Shown: in pieces, positions 9,276 through 17,621 of the stretch
Layout of the letters: the number at the start of each line of letters is the position of its first letter
Numbering within the stretch: the first letter of the stretch is position 1
NCBI GenBank assembly: GCA_030272815.1
Contig: JAJSZT010000023.1
Span: forward strand, 1 to 44,223
From: Deltaproteobacteria bacterium
Lineage (GTDB): Bacteria > Desulfobacterota > Desulfobacteria > Desulfobacterales > ETH-SRB1
Direction: 5' to 3'
DNA length: 44,223 nt
Position numbers and translations under genes: made by a program
The notes under the pieces: model-generated
Database searches by the model: none
Seen by the model: the letters and a program-made list of their open reading frames with translations, nothing else
Told to the model about the DNA's origin: nothing

Positions 9276-10256
9276 TTATTTTCTTGAATGCCATTTCCAC
9301 GCAGTCTCAATGATTGCTTCCAATGAAGCGTATCGCGGTTCCCATGACAGCAATCTTTTTGCTTTCTCAGCACTTCCAACCAGTATTGGCGGATCACCCA
9401 TACGAGGGCCAGTATCAATAGTTTGTATTTTTTTCTTTGTTACTTGTTCGGCAATATTAATCACTTCCTTGACTGAATACCCATTTCCGTTTCCAAGGTT
9501 ACAAATGAGGTTAATATTTTCTCTTTCAAGATAATCAAGTGCCAATATATGTGCATCAGCCAAATCAGTGACATGGATATAGTCTCGAATACATGTACCG
9601 TCTGGGGTATCATAATCTGTTCCAAAAATTTCAATTTGCTTTCTTTTTCCTAAAGCAACATCAAACACTAATGGTATTAGATGAGTTTCTGGTTCATGCC
9701 ATTCGCCTGTTTCGCCATCCGGGTCAGCCCCGGCAGCGTTAAAATAACGCAGAGAGGCATGCTTGAGTCCGTAAGCATTGGAATAGTCCTCCAGCACTTG
9801 CTCAACCATTAATTTACTTTTCCCATACGGATTTATCGGTTGCTGAGGATGATCCTCTGTAATTGGTGTCGCTTTGGGTAAGCCATATGTTGCACACGTT
9901 GAAGAAAACACGATTTGGGACACCCCAAATTCCCGCATTACCTGCAGTAGGTTCAAGGTGTTTATGACATTATTTGAATAATATTTTTCAGGTTCATGAA
10001 CCGACTCACCCACATACGCAAAAGCGGCAAAATGAATGACTGCTTTAATTGAAAAGGATGCGAAGACTGAACGAATAAAATCTGGATCGTTCAGATCACC
10101 TTCAATAAATTTTCCCCATTTGACAAACTCGGGGTGCCCATAGACAAGATTATCGATAATAATAGTGTTCAGACCTTTTTGAGATAATTCTTTATTGGTA
10201 TGGCTACCAATATATCCTGCGCCACCAGTGATTAAAATATTGTCGTTAAGGTCCAT
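9276..10256 (-). CDS. galE: UDP-glucose 4-epimerase
   Basis: A full-length 326-residue GalE. NAD-binding ILITGGAGYIGSHT is at the N-terminus; the catalytic S/T and YxxxK appear as SSTCATYG and NPYGKSKLMVE; FNAAGADPDGETGE, PDGTCIRDYIHVTDLADAH and the C-terminal LSWEPRYASLEAII complete the family pattern. It interconverts UDP-glucose/UDP-galactose, or the N-acetylated forms, supplying donor sugars to nearby glycosyltransferases. It differs clearly in sequence from the broken copy at 3508-4477, so the two are not a recent duplication. Confidence 0.92.
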   Translation of the reverse strand: MDLNDNILITGGAGYIGSHTNKELSQKGLNTIIIDNLVYGHPEFVKWGKFIEGDLNDPDFIRSVFASFSIKAVIHFAAFAYVGESVHEPEKYYSNNVINTLNLLQVMREFGVSQIVFSSTCATYGLPKATPITEDHPQQPINPYGKSKLMVEQVLEDYSNAYGLKHASLRYFNAAGADPDGETGEWHEPETHLIPLVFDVALGKRKQIEIFGTDYDTPDGTCIRDYIHVTDLADAHILALDYLERENINLICNLGNGNGYSVKEVINIAEQVTKKKIQTIDTGPRMGDPPILVGSAEKAKRLLSWEPRYASLEAIIETAWKWHSRK

Positions 10257-10282
10257 TTTTTTCTATAAAGTGTTGAGCATTA

Positions 10283-11308
10283 TTACTTGTTTCCGTTCAT
10301 AAGTTTGCGTTTAATTGCTCGGAGAAGTCTTCTTGGGATAAGATTAGGCATCCTGTAATACATCTTCTTACTTTCAGGGTGTCGTGAAAAACCAAACTTG
10401 TCCAATCTATCAGCAAACTCTAATTCTTTTCGTAATTCATCAGGTGTTTTGAAATTTTTCACACCTAAAAAATCATCAACTATATGTAATTGTTCATTAG
10501 TTGGTTTTTCCGTTGGTTTCGAAAATAATCTAAGCAGATTGTTAACTGTTGTCTGATCTGGAGTTGCCACATCTCTTTCTAATATACTTCCTGTGGCCTT
10601 TCTAACCATTTGCTTGTAATTCATGAAGAAAAATGAGCAACCGGATTTAACTGAATAAAAAAGATGTGAGCCTAGTTCGTTGCTTATTGAATATTTATGT
10701 GTTGAACAAAGATGATAAAGCCTAAAAAGGAAACATGGATCAAACATATGTCCAGCAGAAACAATCCTAAATCCTTTTTCTTCAAAAATTTTATGCCGGC
10801 CTAAATTAAAATCTCTCCAGTAGATACAAACAGAAATAGGTTTATATTTATCATCAAACTGCTCAAGGTCATCAGCAAGCTTCTCAAAATTCATTATTGA
10901 TGTAACATGATGTGTTGAATGGGCCGGAAAAAAAATTGTTCCTTCACGTTCAGGGTTTGGTTGTTGATTTAACAATTCAGCCAAATAAACAAAAGGTGAG
11001 GCAGCAGGAAGTACTACTTTGTTTGTTTCATTTTCATATATTTTGTATCGATGGGGCGAATAAGAATAAACACAGGGAATGATGGCGTTTTTTTCTTCTT
11101 TCCATACAAAATTATTGGAGAGACTCACGCCATGTGGAAAAATTATTTTCAATGCCTTATTAGGCGGTATGGCAGAATATTTTTTAATAATATAATCAAT
11201 TCCGTAAAAAGAATTAGGTTTAAATAATTCTTTTGTTTTCAGTGATCTGTCGCGACATAATTTATGCAAATCACTTTGATCAACAATAGCTTTATCTAAT
11301 GTCAACAA
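10283..11308 (-). CDS. Unrecognised protein translationally coupled to PseI; candidate glycosyltransferase
   Basis: A 341-residue cytoplasmic-looking protein that I do not recognise with confidence. Its start overlaps the pseI stop by 7 bases, so the two are translationally coupled. Features: KALKIIFPHGVSLSNN, KVVLPAASPFVYLAEL, GTIFFPAHSTHHV, SVCIYWRDFN, then SAGHMFDPCFLFRLYHLCST and SISNELGSHLFYSVKSGCSF. The alternating strands with HG/HST turns and the late NELGSH...Y motif fit a GT-B-like enzyme such as those transferring nonulosonic acids, but this is only a shape-based guess. The C-terminus is very basic (PRRLLRAIKRKLMNGNK), which could bind membrane lipids. Confidence 0.5.
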   Translation of the reverse strand: MLTLDKAIVDQSDLHKLCRDRSLKTKELFKPNSFYGIDYIIKKYSAIPPNKALKIIFPHGVSLSNNFVWKEEKNAIIPCVYSYSPHRYKIYENETNKVVLPAASPFVYLAELLNQQPNPEREGTIFFPAHSTHHVTSIMNFEKLADDLEQFDDKYKPISVCIYWRDFNLGRHKIFEEKGFRIVSAGHMFDPCFLFRLYHLCSTHKYSISNELGSHLFYSVKSGCSFFFMNYKQMVRKATGSILERDVATPDQTTVNNLLRLFSKPTEKPTNEQLHIVDDFLGVKNFKTPDELRKELEFADRLDKFGFSRHPESKKMYYRMPNLIPRRLLRAIKRKLMNGNK

Positions 11309-12366
11309 TTACTTCCCTCAATCATATCCCATAAAAGCGCGGTCCCTTTTTTTGCCGATTTATTGATTTTCTTTCCAAGAATGGTTTCATAGTGTTTAGG
11401 TTGAAGACCATAGCCTGGTCTAATTATCCTGAGATTCTTCTTAGTACACACCTCTCCTTTTCTCATATCTTCAACAACATAAATTGAACGTCTGAAAACA
11501 AGAGAGGCTGTTTCTTTTTCCGTCGGACCATATTTTACTTTACCTAATGACTGCCAGGCCCTTTCGGTTTCAACAACTAAGGTACGCATTTCATCTGGTT
11601 CCATCGAAAAAGATGAATCTACCCCCCCATCATCTCGACACAAGGTAAAGTGCTTCTCGATTACAGATGCCCCTATCGCCACTGAAGCAATTGCTGTGCC
11701 GATGCCCATGGTGTGGTCAGAGAGTCCCACTTCACAATCGAACAGATCACGCATATGTGGTATTGTCCGCAGATTGGAATATTCGGGGGAAGCAGGATAA
11801 GTGCTTGTGCACTTGAGAAGGATTAAATCACTACAACCGGCTTCCCGAGATGTTCTAACTGCCTCATCAAGCTCCGCTATTGTCGCCATCCCAGTGGACA
11901 TAAGCATAGGTTTGCCGGTTGCAGCGACTTTTTTTATCAGGGGGATATCGATGTTTTCGAATGAAGCAATTTTGTAGCAGGGAACATCGAGTTCTTCAAG
12001 AAAATCAACAGCCGTTGCATCAAATGGTGTACTAAAACCGATTATGCCCAGTTCTTTACACCGATCAAAAATCGGCTTGTGCCACTCCCACGGGGTGTAT
12101 GCTTCTTTATAGAGATCATAAAGGGATTTGCCCTTCCACAGGCTGTCCGGATCATTGATAAAGAATTCCCTTTCAGCAATATCAAGAGTCATGGTGTCGG
12201 CTGTATAGGTCTGGAGCTTTACGGCATGCGCCCCCGCTTTGGCCGCAGCCTCAACAATCGCCAGTGCCCGGTCAAGCGACTGATTATGGTTGCCGGACAT
12301 CTCGGCTATGATGAAGGGTGGATGGCCATGGCCGATTTTGCAATTATTTATTGCAATTGATTTCAT
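11302..12366 (-). CDS. pseI: Pseudaminic acid synthase
   Basis: A 354-residue NeuB-family synthase that condenses phosphoenolpyruvate with a 2,4-diacetamido-trideoxy hexose. It has PFIIAEMSGNHNQSLDRA, HAVKLQTYTADTMTLD, GFSTPFDATAVDFL, CYKIASFENID, LLKCTSTYPA, GLSDHTMGIGTAIASVAIGA then EKHFTL, and a C-terminal SAF domain (FRRSIYVVEDMRKGE...). ELGIIGFSTPFD and the DGGVDSSFSME segment favour PseI over NeuB or LegI. It is cut off from the rest of the pse operon by a toxin-antitoxin cassette, beyond which another pseI N-terminus survives. Confidence 0.9.
   Translation of the reverse strand: MKSIAINNCKIGHGHPPFIIAEMSGNHNQSLDRALAIVEAAAKAGAHAVKLQTYTADTMTLDIAEREFFINDPDSLWKGKSLYDLYKEAYTPWEWHKPIFDRCKELGIIGFSTPFDATAVDFLEELDVPCYKIASFENIDIPLIKKVAATGKPMLMSTGMATIAELDEAVRTSREAGCSDLILLKCTSTYPASPEYSNLRTIPHMRDLFDCEVGLSDHTMGIGTAIASVAIGASVIEKHFTLCRDDGGVDSSFSMEPDEMRTLVVETERAWQSLGKVKYGPTEKETASLVFRRSIYVVEDMRKGEVCTKKNLRIIRPGYGLQPKHYETILGKKINKSAKKGTALLWDMIEGSNC
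12283..12318. repeat. 36-bp direct repeat, copy 1 (inside pseI)
   Basis: These 36 bases are identical to 13214-13249, 931 bases away, in the same orientation. They encode PFIIAEMSGNHN of PseI. The two copies bracket the MqsA/DUF4258 cassette, so they mark either the source homology or the junction of a recombination event. Confidence 0.9.
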
Positions 12367-12549
12367 TTGCGTATTGTTCAGTTTTATCCCAATGTTATTA
12401 ACTTAAGCTGCTATCAGTGCCCCTCTGTCATTTTGAGCAAAGCGCCCGCCTTAACGTTACATCAGTGTTACATCTTTGTGTAATTCTCTGCCCATGCAAT
12501 CCATATCTGGACCATGGAGAGCCCGATTCCAGATTGTTCTGGTGTGATT

Positions 12550-12798
12550 TTACGCAATTGCCAGCTCATGCAGTGGAACCTGAATCAGCCTTTTGGAATT
12601 TTCCGGTGACCGGGCCAGTCTCTCCATTTCCTTTACGATTTCTGCCTTAAGGTATTGCTCTCCACAAATCTGGCAAACACCGGTTGGAACATTCTCGATC
12701 AGAGCAATCAGTTCTTCTCCCCAACGGTAGTCTATCGTTATCTTTTTTTCTACGACCTCTCCTCCACAAAAATGGCATTTATGGTAGACTCTGGTCAT
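12550..12798 (-). CDS. YgiT/MqsA-type zinc-finger antitoxin
   Basis: An 82-residue protein with two CxxC pairs, CHFCGG near residue 8 and CQICGE near residue 42, the zinc-binding head of YgiT/MqsA antitoxins. The tail KAEIVKEMERLARS is a helix; the usual C-terminal HTH of full-length MqsA is absent, as in many YgiT-only antitoxins. A strong AGAGGAGG ribosome site lies within the last codons of the upstream DUF4258 gene, so expression of the two is coupled. It probably neutralises the DUF4258 protein. Confidence 0.8.
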   Translation of the reverse strand: MTRVYHKCHFCGGEVVEKKITIDYRWGEELIALIENVPTGVCQICGEQYLKAEIVKEMERLARSPENSKRLIQVPLHELAIA

Positions 12799-12804
12799 GC
12801 AAAA

Positions 12805-13119
12805 TCACCTCCTCTTTCTGTAATGTTCTGTCCACTTTTCAGGCCGCTTAGACGGGTCATAAACAGTAATGAGCAACAATTCTTCGGGATCAGTTTTTAT
12901 AGTGCATACGGCATGAACAGGTTTTGCCTCGCAAAATCCAAGAACCAGACAGCTTGCGCCTCGGGAGTCATCAGGATAATTCTCAATAATTTCACAGTCG
13001 CTCAGAGCATCCTCCAACTCCCAGACATAAATCATGTCAAGCTCCCGTTCCCTTTCTGCATGTTTCGAAAACTCATACTTCCCTTGAGAAACAAGCTTTC
13101 TTATGTTTTGTATATCCAA
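12805..13119 (-). CDS. DUF4258 protein, probable toxin
   Basis: A 104-residue protein with the DUF4258 pattern: YEFSKHAERERELDMIYVWE, IIENYPDDSRGASCLVLGF, then KPVHAVCTIK and LLITVYDPSKRPEKW at the C-terminus. The family has a RelE-like fold and is repeatedly found with YgiT/MqsA antitoxins. The start is TTG (13119) with a GGGGAG stretch about 15 bases upstream, rather far, so a slightly different start is possible. The pair sits inside the pse cluster, between a truncated and a complete pseI. Confidence 0.8.
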   Translation of the reverse strand: MDIQNIRKLVSQGKYEFSKHAERERELDMIYVWELEDALSDCEIIENYPDDSRGASCLVLGFCEAKPVHAVCTIKTDPEELLLITVYDPSKRPEKWTEHYRKRR

Positions 13120-13123
13120 AATT

Positions 13124-13303
13124 CTATTTTCTTCTCCCCATAGAATCTAAATGCATTAGATTTATCCCCACGGTCGAAATGACAGATTCGCTGAACCCGA
13201 CTTTTACAAAGGTATTATGGTTGCCGGACATCTCGGCTATGATGAAGGGGGAATGGCCGGGGCCAATTTTTCGACCGGCAATGTTAATGTCTTTTTCACT
13301 CAT
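13124..13303 (-). pseudogene. pseI: Truncated pseI 5' end
   Basis: Starting at the ATG at 13303, 27 bases after the PIG-L gene stop, the frame reads MSEKDINIAGRKIGPGHSPF and then IIAEMSGNHN, the PseI N-terminus. After codon 30 the PseI similarity ends (about 13214) and the frame runs through unrelated sequence to a stop at 13124. This matches the expected next gene of the pse operon, so the original pseI seems to have been cut here. The complete pseI 0.85 kb further on has a different N-terminal decapeptide (MKSIAINNCK), so the two are diverged copies sharing a 36-bp identical core. Confidence 0.85.
13214..13249. repeat. 36-bp direct repeat, copy 2 (in the pseI fragment)
   Basis: Identical to 12283-12318. 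To its right the two pseI copies stay partly similar; to its left similarity stops abruptly, so this repeat lies at the breakpoint. Confidence 0.9.
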
Positions 13304-13330
13304 TTGAGATTGCTCATGCTCCTTTTTTCT

Positions 13331-14008
13331 TTATCTGAATATGCGTCTTAGCGTCATAAATGCCTCAGCAGCCTGGAGACCTGCTTCCCTTCCTCTTCGG
13401 AGCGCCGCAATTTTTAATGCCTCAAGAGACCTTGCATGGGGTTCATCTCGCATTTCATCTGCATAGCAAGAATACGCATTTAATAGCTTGTCAAGATATT
13501 GGGTAATATCCACAAAAGTATCAGGAATAAATGGCGGCATAATGGCGTATGCAGACCATTCTGTTGAGCTGTTTGTCTCAAATGCCCTGATTTCAAAAAA
13601 ATCCTCATCAGGTTGAGGTCGAAATGCAGTTAGAACCGCCTGACAGGTTATTCTATGGTCAATATTCAGATCGCCACCATGATGGGTATAGATAATTTGC
13701 GGATTAATCTCTTTTTTTGCCGATTCAACAACGCCAACAATATCTAACAGCGAAACAGTGTCAAACATGTTATCAGGGAATTTCTCAAAACCCACAACGG
13801 CAGCCCCTAATACTTCACATGCTTTGACAGCGCTTTTCTTTCGCGCATTTACCAAATTGGGGTCAGAATCCCCGCGAGAGCTAACACCATCACCAAGAAA
13901 AAGAACATGCGTAGAGTTCCCCTCTTTTACGTGGCGGGCAATGGTTCCCCCGCAACCTAAGACTTCGTCATCAGGGTGGGCGGCAACAATCAATATTTGC
14001 TTATTCAT
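13331..14008 (-). CDS. PIG-L/LmbE family N-acetyl deacetylase
   Basis: From the ATG at 14008 the protein is about 225 residues and begins MNKQILIVAAHPDDEVLGCG, the zinc-binding AHPDDE motif of PIG-L deacetylases, with the third zinc ligand in THHGGDLNIDHR. These enzymes remove acetyl groups from N-acetylated sugars. The start lies 8 bases inside the formyltransferase gene, so the two are coupled. Next to a formyltransferase and a PseG-PseH fusion, the likely substrate is an N-acetyl group of the pseudaminic-acid precursor or product, freeing the amine for formylation. That step order is an inference. Confidence 0.85.
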   Translation of the reverse strand: MNKQILIVAAHPDDEVLGCGGTIARHVKEGNSTHVLFLGDGVSSRGDSDPNLVNARKKSAVKACEVLGAAVVGFEKFPDNMFDTVSLLDIVGVVESAKKEINPQIIYTHHGGDLNIDHRITCQAVLTAFRPQPDEDFFEIRAFETNSSTEWSAYAIMPPFIPDTFVDITQYLDKLLNAYSCYADEMRDEPHARSLEALKIAALRRGREAGLQAAEAFMTLRRIFR

Positions 14009-14681
14009 TTTCTTTCTCAGTAATCTTGACATCTGCAATCACCTGACCTCCTTTAAGAGCAGCGCGTTCAAACTCAAAACGAAAATGTTCCGTTTCCAAA
14101 AAAGCGCGCGGATATCCATTTGCGTCAAGCATTCTAATATAATCAAAAACCTGCTTCAAGCTGATTAACTCAGCAATATCGCTTTGTTCAGGCTTTCGCC
14201 TTGAAAAACAGGTTATTTCACCTTTCTGCTCAACAGGCACAAGCTGTTCCTGAATAATCTGACAAATCATCTCTTCGATAATTTCAGATGCCCGCAAATA
14301 AATCTCTTCCGCCGATCCATAAAGGCTTAACGGTCTCTTTAAATATACCGGCCCCGCATCTAATTCCTTTACACACCGCAAAGCGGAGATCTTCGTCTCA
14401 TAAATTCCTCTTGAAATCAGATTCTGCAATGGACTGCCACCGCGCCCGAAAGGAACATCTGTCATGTGAAATATAATGCATTCATAATTTTCGTACACAT
14501 TTTCAGGCACGAGGTATGACCAATGAGGAAGAAACACATAGCGTGGTTTTATTCTTTCAAGGAACTTAACAGACAACTCTTCTTTTCTCTCAATATAAAC
14601 AAACTGATGACCGGTGTGCGCACTTAATGACTCAGGAAATCCTGCATACCATTTTTTGTTAGATGCTATAATACAAACCAT
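14001..14681 (-). CDS. Sugar N-formyltransferase (methionyl-tRNA formyltransferase fold)
   Basis: The most likely start is ATG 14681 (MVCIIASNKKWYAG), just behind GGGTGGGG; an ATG at 14738 overlapping the previous gene is the alternative. Residues about 55-120 hold PRYVFLPHWSYLVPENVYEN, then IIFHMTDVPFGRGGSPLQNL and LRCVKELDAGPVYLK, the folate-dependent formyl-transfer core (the usual N-H-D triad appears as the FHMTD histidine and the DAGP aspartate). It lacks the tRNA-binding C-terminal domain of Fmt. With the neighbouring deacetylase it probably installs N-formyl on the nonulosonic acid (PseJ-like role). Confidence 0.8.
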   Translation of the reverse strand: MVCIIASNKKWYAGFPESLSAHTGHQFVYIERKEELSVKFLERIKPRYVFLPHWSYLVPENVYENYECIIFHMTDVPFGRGGSPLQNLISRGIYETKISALRCVKELDAGPVYLKRPLSLYGSAEEIYLRASEIIEEMICQIIQEQLVPVEQKGEITCFSRRKPEQSDIAELISLKQVFDYIRMLDANGYPRAFLETEHFRFEFERAALKGGQVIADVKITEKENE

Positions 14682-14718
14682 AACCCCACCCAGTGAAAGC
14701 TTTGAATCCTTTATTTGC

Positions 14719-16245
14719 CTATACCAAACACAGTTCATAAACGGAAAAATTTTCTTTGTATCCAGCTTTCTCAAACGCCTTTTTTGAAGAAAAGTTTGAG
14801 AATAGAACCTCTGCCCGAATTCTTTTCACATCAGAAAAATTCTGTTTAACCCAATCCGTCCCAGCCATCAGTAATTGAGGACCCAGCCCTTGTCCGTGTG
14901 TTCCTGGAAGCAAATATACCGAAACAGCAGCAGCTTCACCAACATGGTCATATCTCAAAACGCCGACTTCCTGGCCATGCAACTCTCCTATCAAAAGAAC
15001 TCTGCCTGGATTTCTAATAGTATCTTCAAACCAGCGACAATGATCCTCCCATTTAATCAGACCATGATCAAAGAAATACTTCCGTGTCTCTTCAGCGTTG
15101 CGCCACCTAAAGATGGCTTCGCAATCGTCCATGGTTGCCATGCGCAAGGTAATCTCGATCGGCAGCATCTCTTGGGCTATTCGCTTTACACCCTTGCCAT
15201 CCACAAGAGACTGCGTTTTTCTGGCAAATGAAATTAAAAGCCATGGAGATTGAATGGCAATTTCAAGCGCATGATAAAGAGAATCAACAGAAACTGCTTC
15301 GGATCGGCCAAGGAACAACAAATAACCGGATTCAGCCATATCAGAAACAGTCTTTTCCTGATTCTCTGCAACGGTAGTTACCAGAATGGGAAGGCCCAGG
15401 GCGCATCGTTCCCATACAGTAGTTCCCCCCGCGCCTACGGCAAGATCGGCCTTGGCCATAAACGCAGCCATGTCTTCCACTTTAAAATGGCAGGTACAAT
15501 CGGGCAGATCAGAGGCAATCCGTTCAATGCCCTGGCGATGCGGGTTTAAAGCCCCCACCACCACATCCACCGCGATATCCGGCCTGTTTAACATGCGTAT
15601 CGCTTCCAGCGCTTTTGTGGTTTCATTGGTCGGATCGCTTCCCCCAAAGAAGATCATTATTCTTCTTACCTGTCCATCGCGCTTTCTTAAGTTTTTCCGC
15701 GCTTCCCTGAATTCCGGCCGCAAAAGGGCATACTTTGACCCAAGCAATTTTTTGCACCATGCTGGAACCAGACCGTCATACCGGCCTTCAAGGTTCTCGT
15801 AAAAATTTTGATCCAGCAGGAGATCGCAGTCATGGGGTCGGTCGGCCAGATCATCTATCACCATGATCTTCTTGCAATAAGGCCGCAAATATCCTTCCCA
15901 TCTTTCATCAAGGGCATAGTGATCTACCACAAGCCAGTCAGGGAGGGGCTCAATGCCTTTGATGATCTCTTCGACCTGCCTTGCATCGGTTTGCCAGTCA
16001 ACACCAAGCCACGCCGCATGTTTTAAATTCCCTTCAATATTATGTTCTTGCTCATTAGATACAGGAAGACGGAGGACAACATAGCCTTTTTCTTCAATGT
16101 AGCAGCAAAGGTTTCCGTCAAATTCACGGCAGACAAAGACTGCCTCCGCGCCGCGTCCGAGCAACTCGTCCGCAAGGGTGAGACAGCGCATGACATGGCC
16201 TGTGCCGATTTGGATGCTGGCATCTACACGGAACGTAATCTTCAT
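14719..16245 (-). CDS. PseG-PseH fusion: UDP-sugar hydrolase plus N-acetyltransferase
   Basis: A 508-residue bifunctional protein. Residues 1-360 are PseG, which removes UDP from UDP-2,4-diacetamido-2,4,6-trideoxy-L-altrose: FRVDASIQIGTGHVMRCLTL (G-x-GH-x-x-R), VVDHYALDERWE, IMIFFGGSDPTNET, and the nucleotide-binding AVGAGGTTVWERCALGLP. From about 368 a GNAT domain starts (ITLRMATMDDCEAIFRWRN) and ends with ELCLV, matching PseH, which acetylates the 4-amino group before PseG acts. Fusing the two consecutive steps would channel the intermediate. The two are usually separate genes, although fusions occur. Confidence 0.9.
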   Translation of the reverse strand: MKITFRVDASIQIGTGHVMRCLTLADELLGRGAEAVFVCREFDGNLCCYIEEKGYVVLRLPVSNEQEHNIEGNLKHAAWLGVDWQTDARQVEEIIKGIEPLPDWLVVDHYALDERWEGYLRPYCKKIMVIDDLADRPHDCDLLLDQNFYENLEGRYDGLVPAWCKKLLGSKYALLRPEFREARKNLRKRDGQVRRIMIFFGGSDPTNETTKALEAIRMLNRPDIAVDVVVGALNPHRQGIERIASDLPDCTCHFKVEDMAAFMAKADLAVGAGGTTVWERCALGLPILVTTVAENQEKTVSDMAESGYLLFLGRSEAVSVDSLYHALEIAIQSPWLLISFARKTQSLVDGKGVKRIAQEMLPIEITLRMATMDDCEAIFRWRNAEETRKYFFDHGLIKWEDHCRWFEDTIRNPGRVLLIGELHGQEVGVLRYDHVGEAAAVSVYLLPGTHGQGLGPQLLMAGTDWVKQNFSDVKRIRAEVLFSNFSSKKAFEKAGYKENFSVYELCLV

Positions 16246-16261
16246 TATTCAATTACTCTCG

Positions 16262-16903
16262 CTACGCTTTTTGCATCAGAAACCAGGTAATATCATCCTG
16301 AGGAAAAGCTGGGTCACGGCGATAGGAAAAACCGTAATTAACCAGCTTTAGGTCAGGATACTTTTCCAGCATTTCACCCGCAAAATCCCTTTTGAACAAA
16401 CGGTCCGCATGCCCCCGATAAGGAATGGATGTGGGTGACGGATTGTAATATTCACACACTAAAATTAACCGGTTTGACGCCTGATATAATTTTTCGTAAA
16501 CAGTGGCCAGCATGTCCGGATTGATATGGATCAGAACACCTTTTATCAATGAGAGATCCACTTTCTCGACTATCGGATATTCGAAAATTGAGCCTTCAAA
16601 TACATTGCTCTCCCCAACCAAGTTTGTGAGTTGCTTTGCGGCATCGTGGTTGATTTCAACCGCCTTCAGATGAATACTAGGGTAAAGAAGTTGAAGCGCC
16701 TTCAGGTTCATCCCTATATTCGCCCCGAACTCAAGGCAGGATGTAACCCGGCCAGCTTGTTTGAGCGCTTTCGAGAAAAGATTCAGGTTGGATGCCAGGA
16801 GTTGCGCGCTGTTGTTCCGACCAATGTAGTCAGTACCAAACTCGCCCGCCCAAAATTCCTCTTGGGGTGTTTTGAATTTTTCAACCATATTCATCTCCGA
16901 CAA
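16262..16903 (-). CDS. Pseudaminic acid biosynthesis-associated methylase
   Basis: A 213-residue methyltransferase of the type repeatedly found in pse clusters: KFKTPQEEFWAGEFGTDYIG near the N-terminus, motif I CLEFGANIGMNLKAL, LKAVEINHDAAKQL, SLIKGVLIHINPD, then CEYYNPSPTSIPYRGHADRL and the C-terminal RRDPAFPQDDITWFLMQK. Its exact substrate is not established for the family; proximity suggests methylation of Pse or its N-acyl group. It lies between pseF and the PseG-PseH gene with short gaps (16-19 bases). Confidence 0.88.
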   Translation of the reverse strand: MSEMNMVEKFKTPQEEFWAGEFGTDYIGRNNSAQLLASNLNLFSKALKQAGRVTSCLEFGANIGMNLKALQLLYPSIHLKAVEINHDAAKQLTNLVGESNVFEGSIFEYPIVEKVDLSLIKGVLIHINPDMLATVYEKLYQASNRLILVCEYYNPSPTSIPYRGHADRLFKRDFAGEMLEKYPDLKLVNYGFSYRRDPAFPQDDITWFLMQKA

Positions 16904-16922
16904 TTATTATCTTATAACCTAT

Positions 16923-17621
16923 TCAGGCAGAGCAATTCGCGTTATTAAATACCGCAAGCATCAATTCTGCTCGTTGCCAATCCTCGACAGTATCAATGTC
17001 AACCACACGCCAACTGGGAATTACCAAACCAGCACCATAATTATGAATGATCTTCCCCCCCATCCATGTTTGTGCCAGACCCCAATAAAATTGGCCGGCA
17101 TCGTAAAAGGCCGGCTCGAGATCCTGAGTCCGAACCGTGGCATACTGGCTATAAAATGGCTCCATTAAACCATTCGGCAATTGACGTAGCGCACGCTGGA
17201 TAGCTGAGGGGAAGGCGGCAACGGGAAACACATAACCCTCGTAAATAGTCTCCAGCATGCGCAACGCGATCACAAGATCAGATCCGTGCATAAATGGCAC
17301 AGCAGGATAGATGCAACACACCTGATCTATCCGCCAACCCAGCGCTTGGCATTCGCTAATAGCATGAGAGATCACGGGAACTGTAGGCGTGTGATCGTCT
17401 GCCAGCTCTACCGGTCGAACAAATGGAACCTCTGCGCCGCTTTCTACTGCAATTCGGGCAATTTCTCCATCGTCTGTCGAAACCACGATATGATCAAACA
17501 AGCCGCTACTCTGAGCTATGCGTATGGCATGCGTAATCATCGGCTTGCCGCAGAAGGGCTTGATGTTCTTGCGCGGGATACGTTTGCTTCCGCCGCGAGC
17601 GGGAATGACAGCGATTTTCAT
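16923..17621 (-). CDS. pseF: CMP-pseudaminic acid synthetase (cytidylyltransferase)
   Basis: A 232-residue protein with MKIAVIPARGGSKRIPRKNI (CTP-binding loop), KPMITHAIRIA, VVSTDDGEIARIA, RPVELADDHTPT and CCIYPAVPFM. This is the NeuA/PseF fold that activates nonulosonic acids as CMP sugars; the order in the operon identifies it as PseF. Its start overlaps the pseC stop by 4 bases. Confidence 0.9.
   Translation of the reverse strand: MKIAVIPARGGSKRIPRKNIKPFCGKPMITHAIRIAQSSGLFDHIVVSTDDGEIARIAVESGAEVPFVRPVELADDHTPTVPVISHAISECQALGWRIDQVCCIYPAVPFMHGSDLVIALRMLETIYEGYVFPVAAFPSAIQRALRQLPNGLMEPFYSQYATVRTQDLEPAFYDAGQFYWGLAQTWMGGKIIHNYGAGLVIPSWRVVDIDTVEDWQRAELMLAVFNNANCSA

Noticed and set aside
9271-9534. 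Plus-strand frame opposite galE
   Set aside because: It is the reverse-strand shadow of a well-supported galE.
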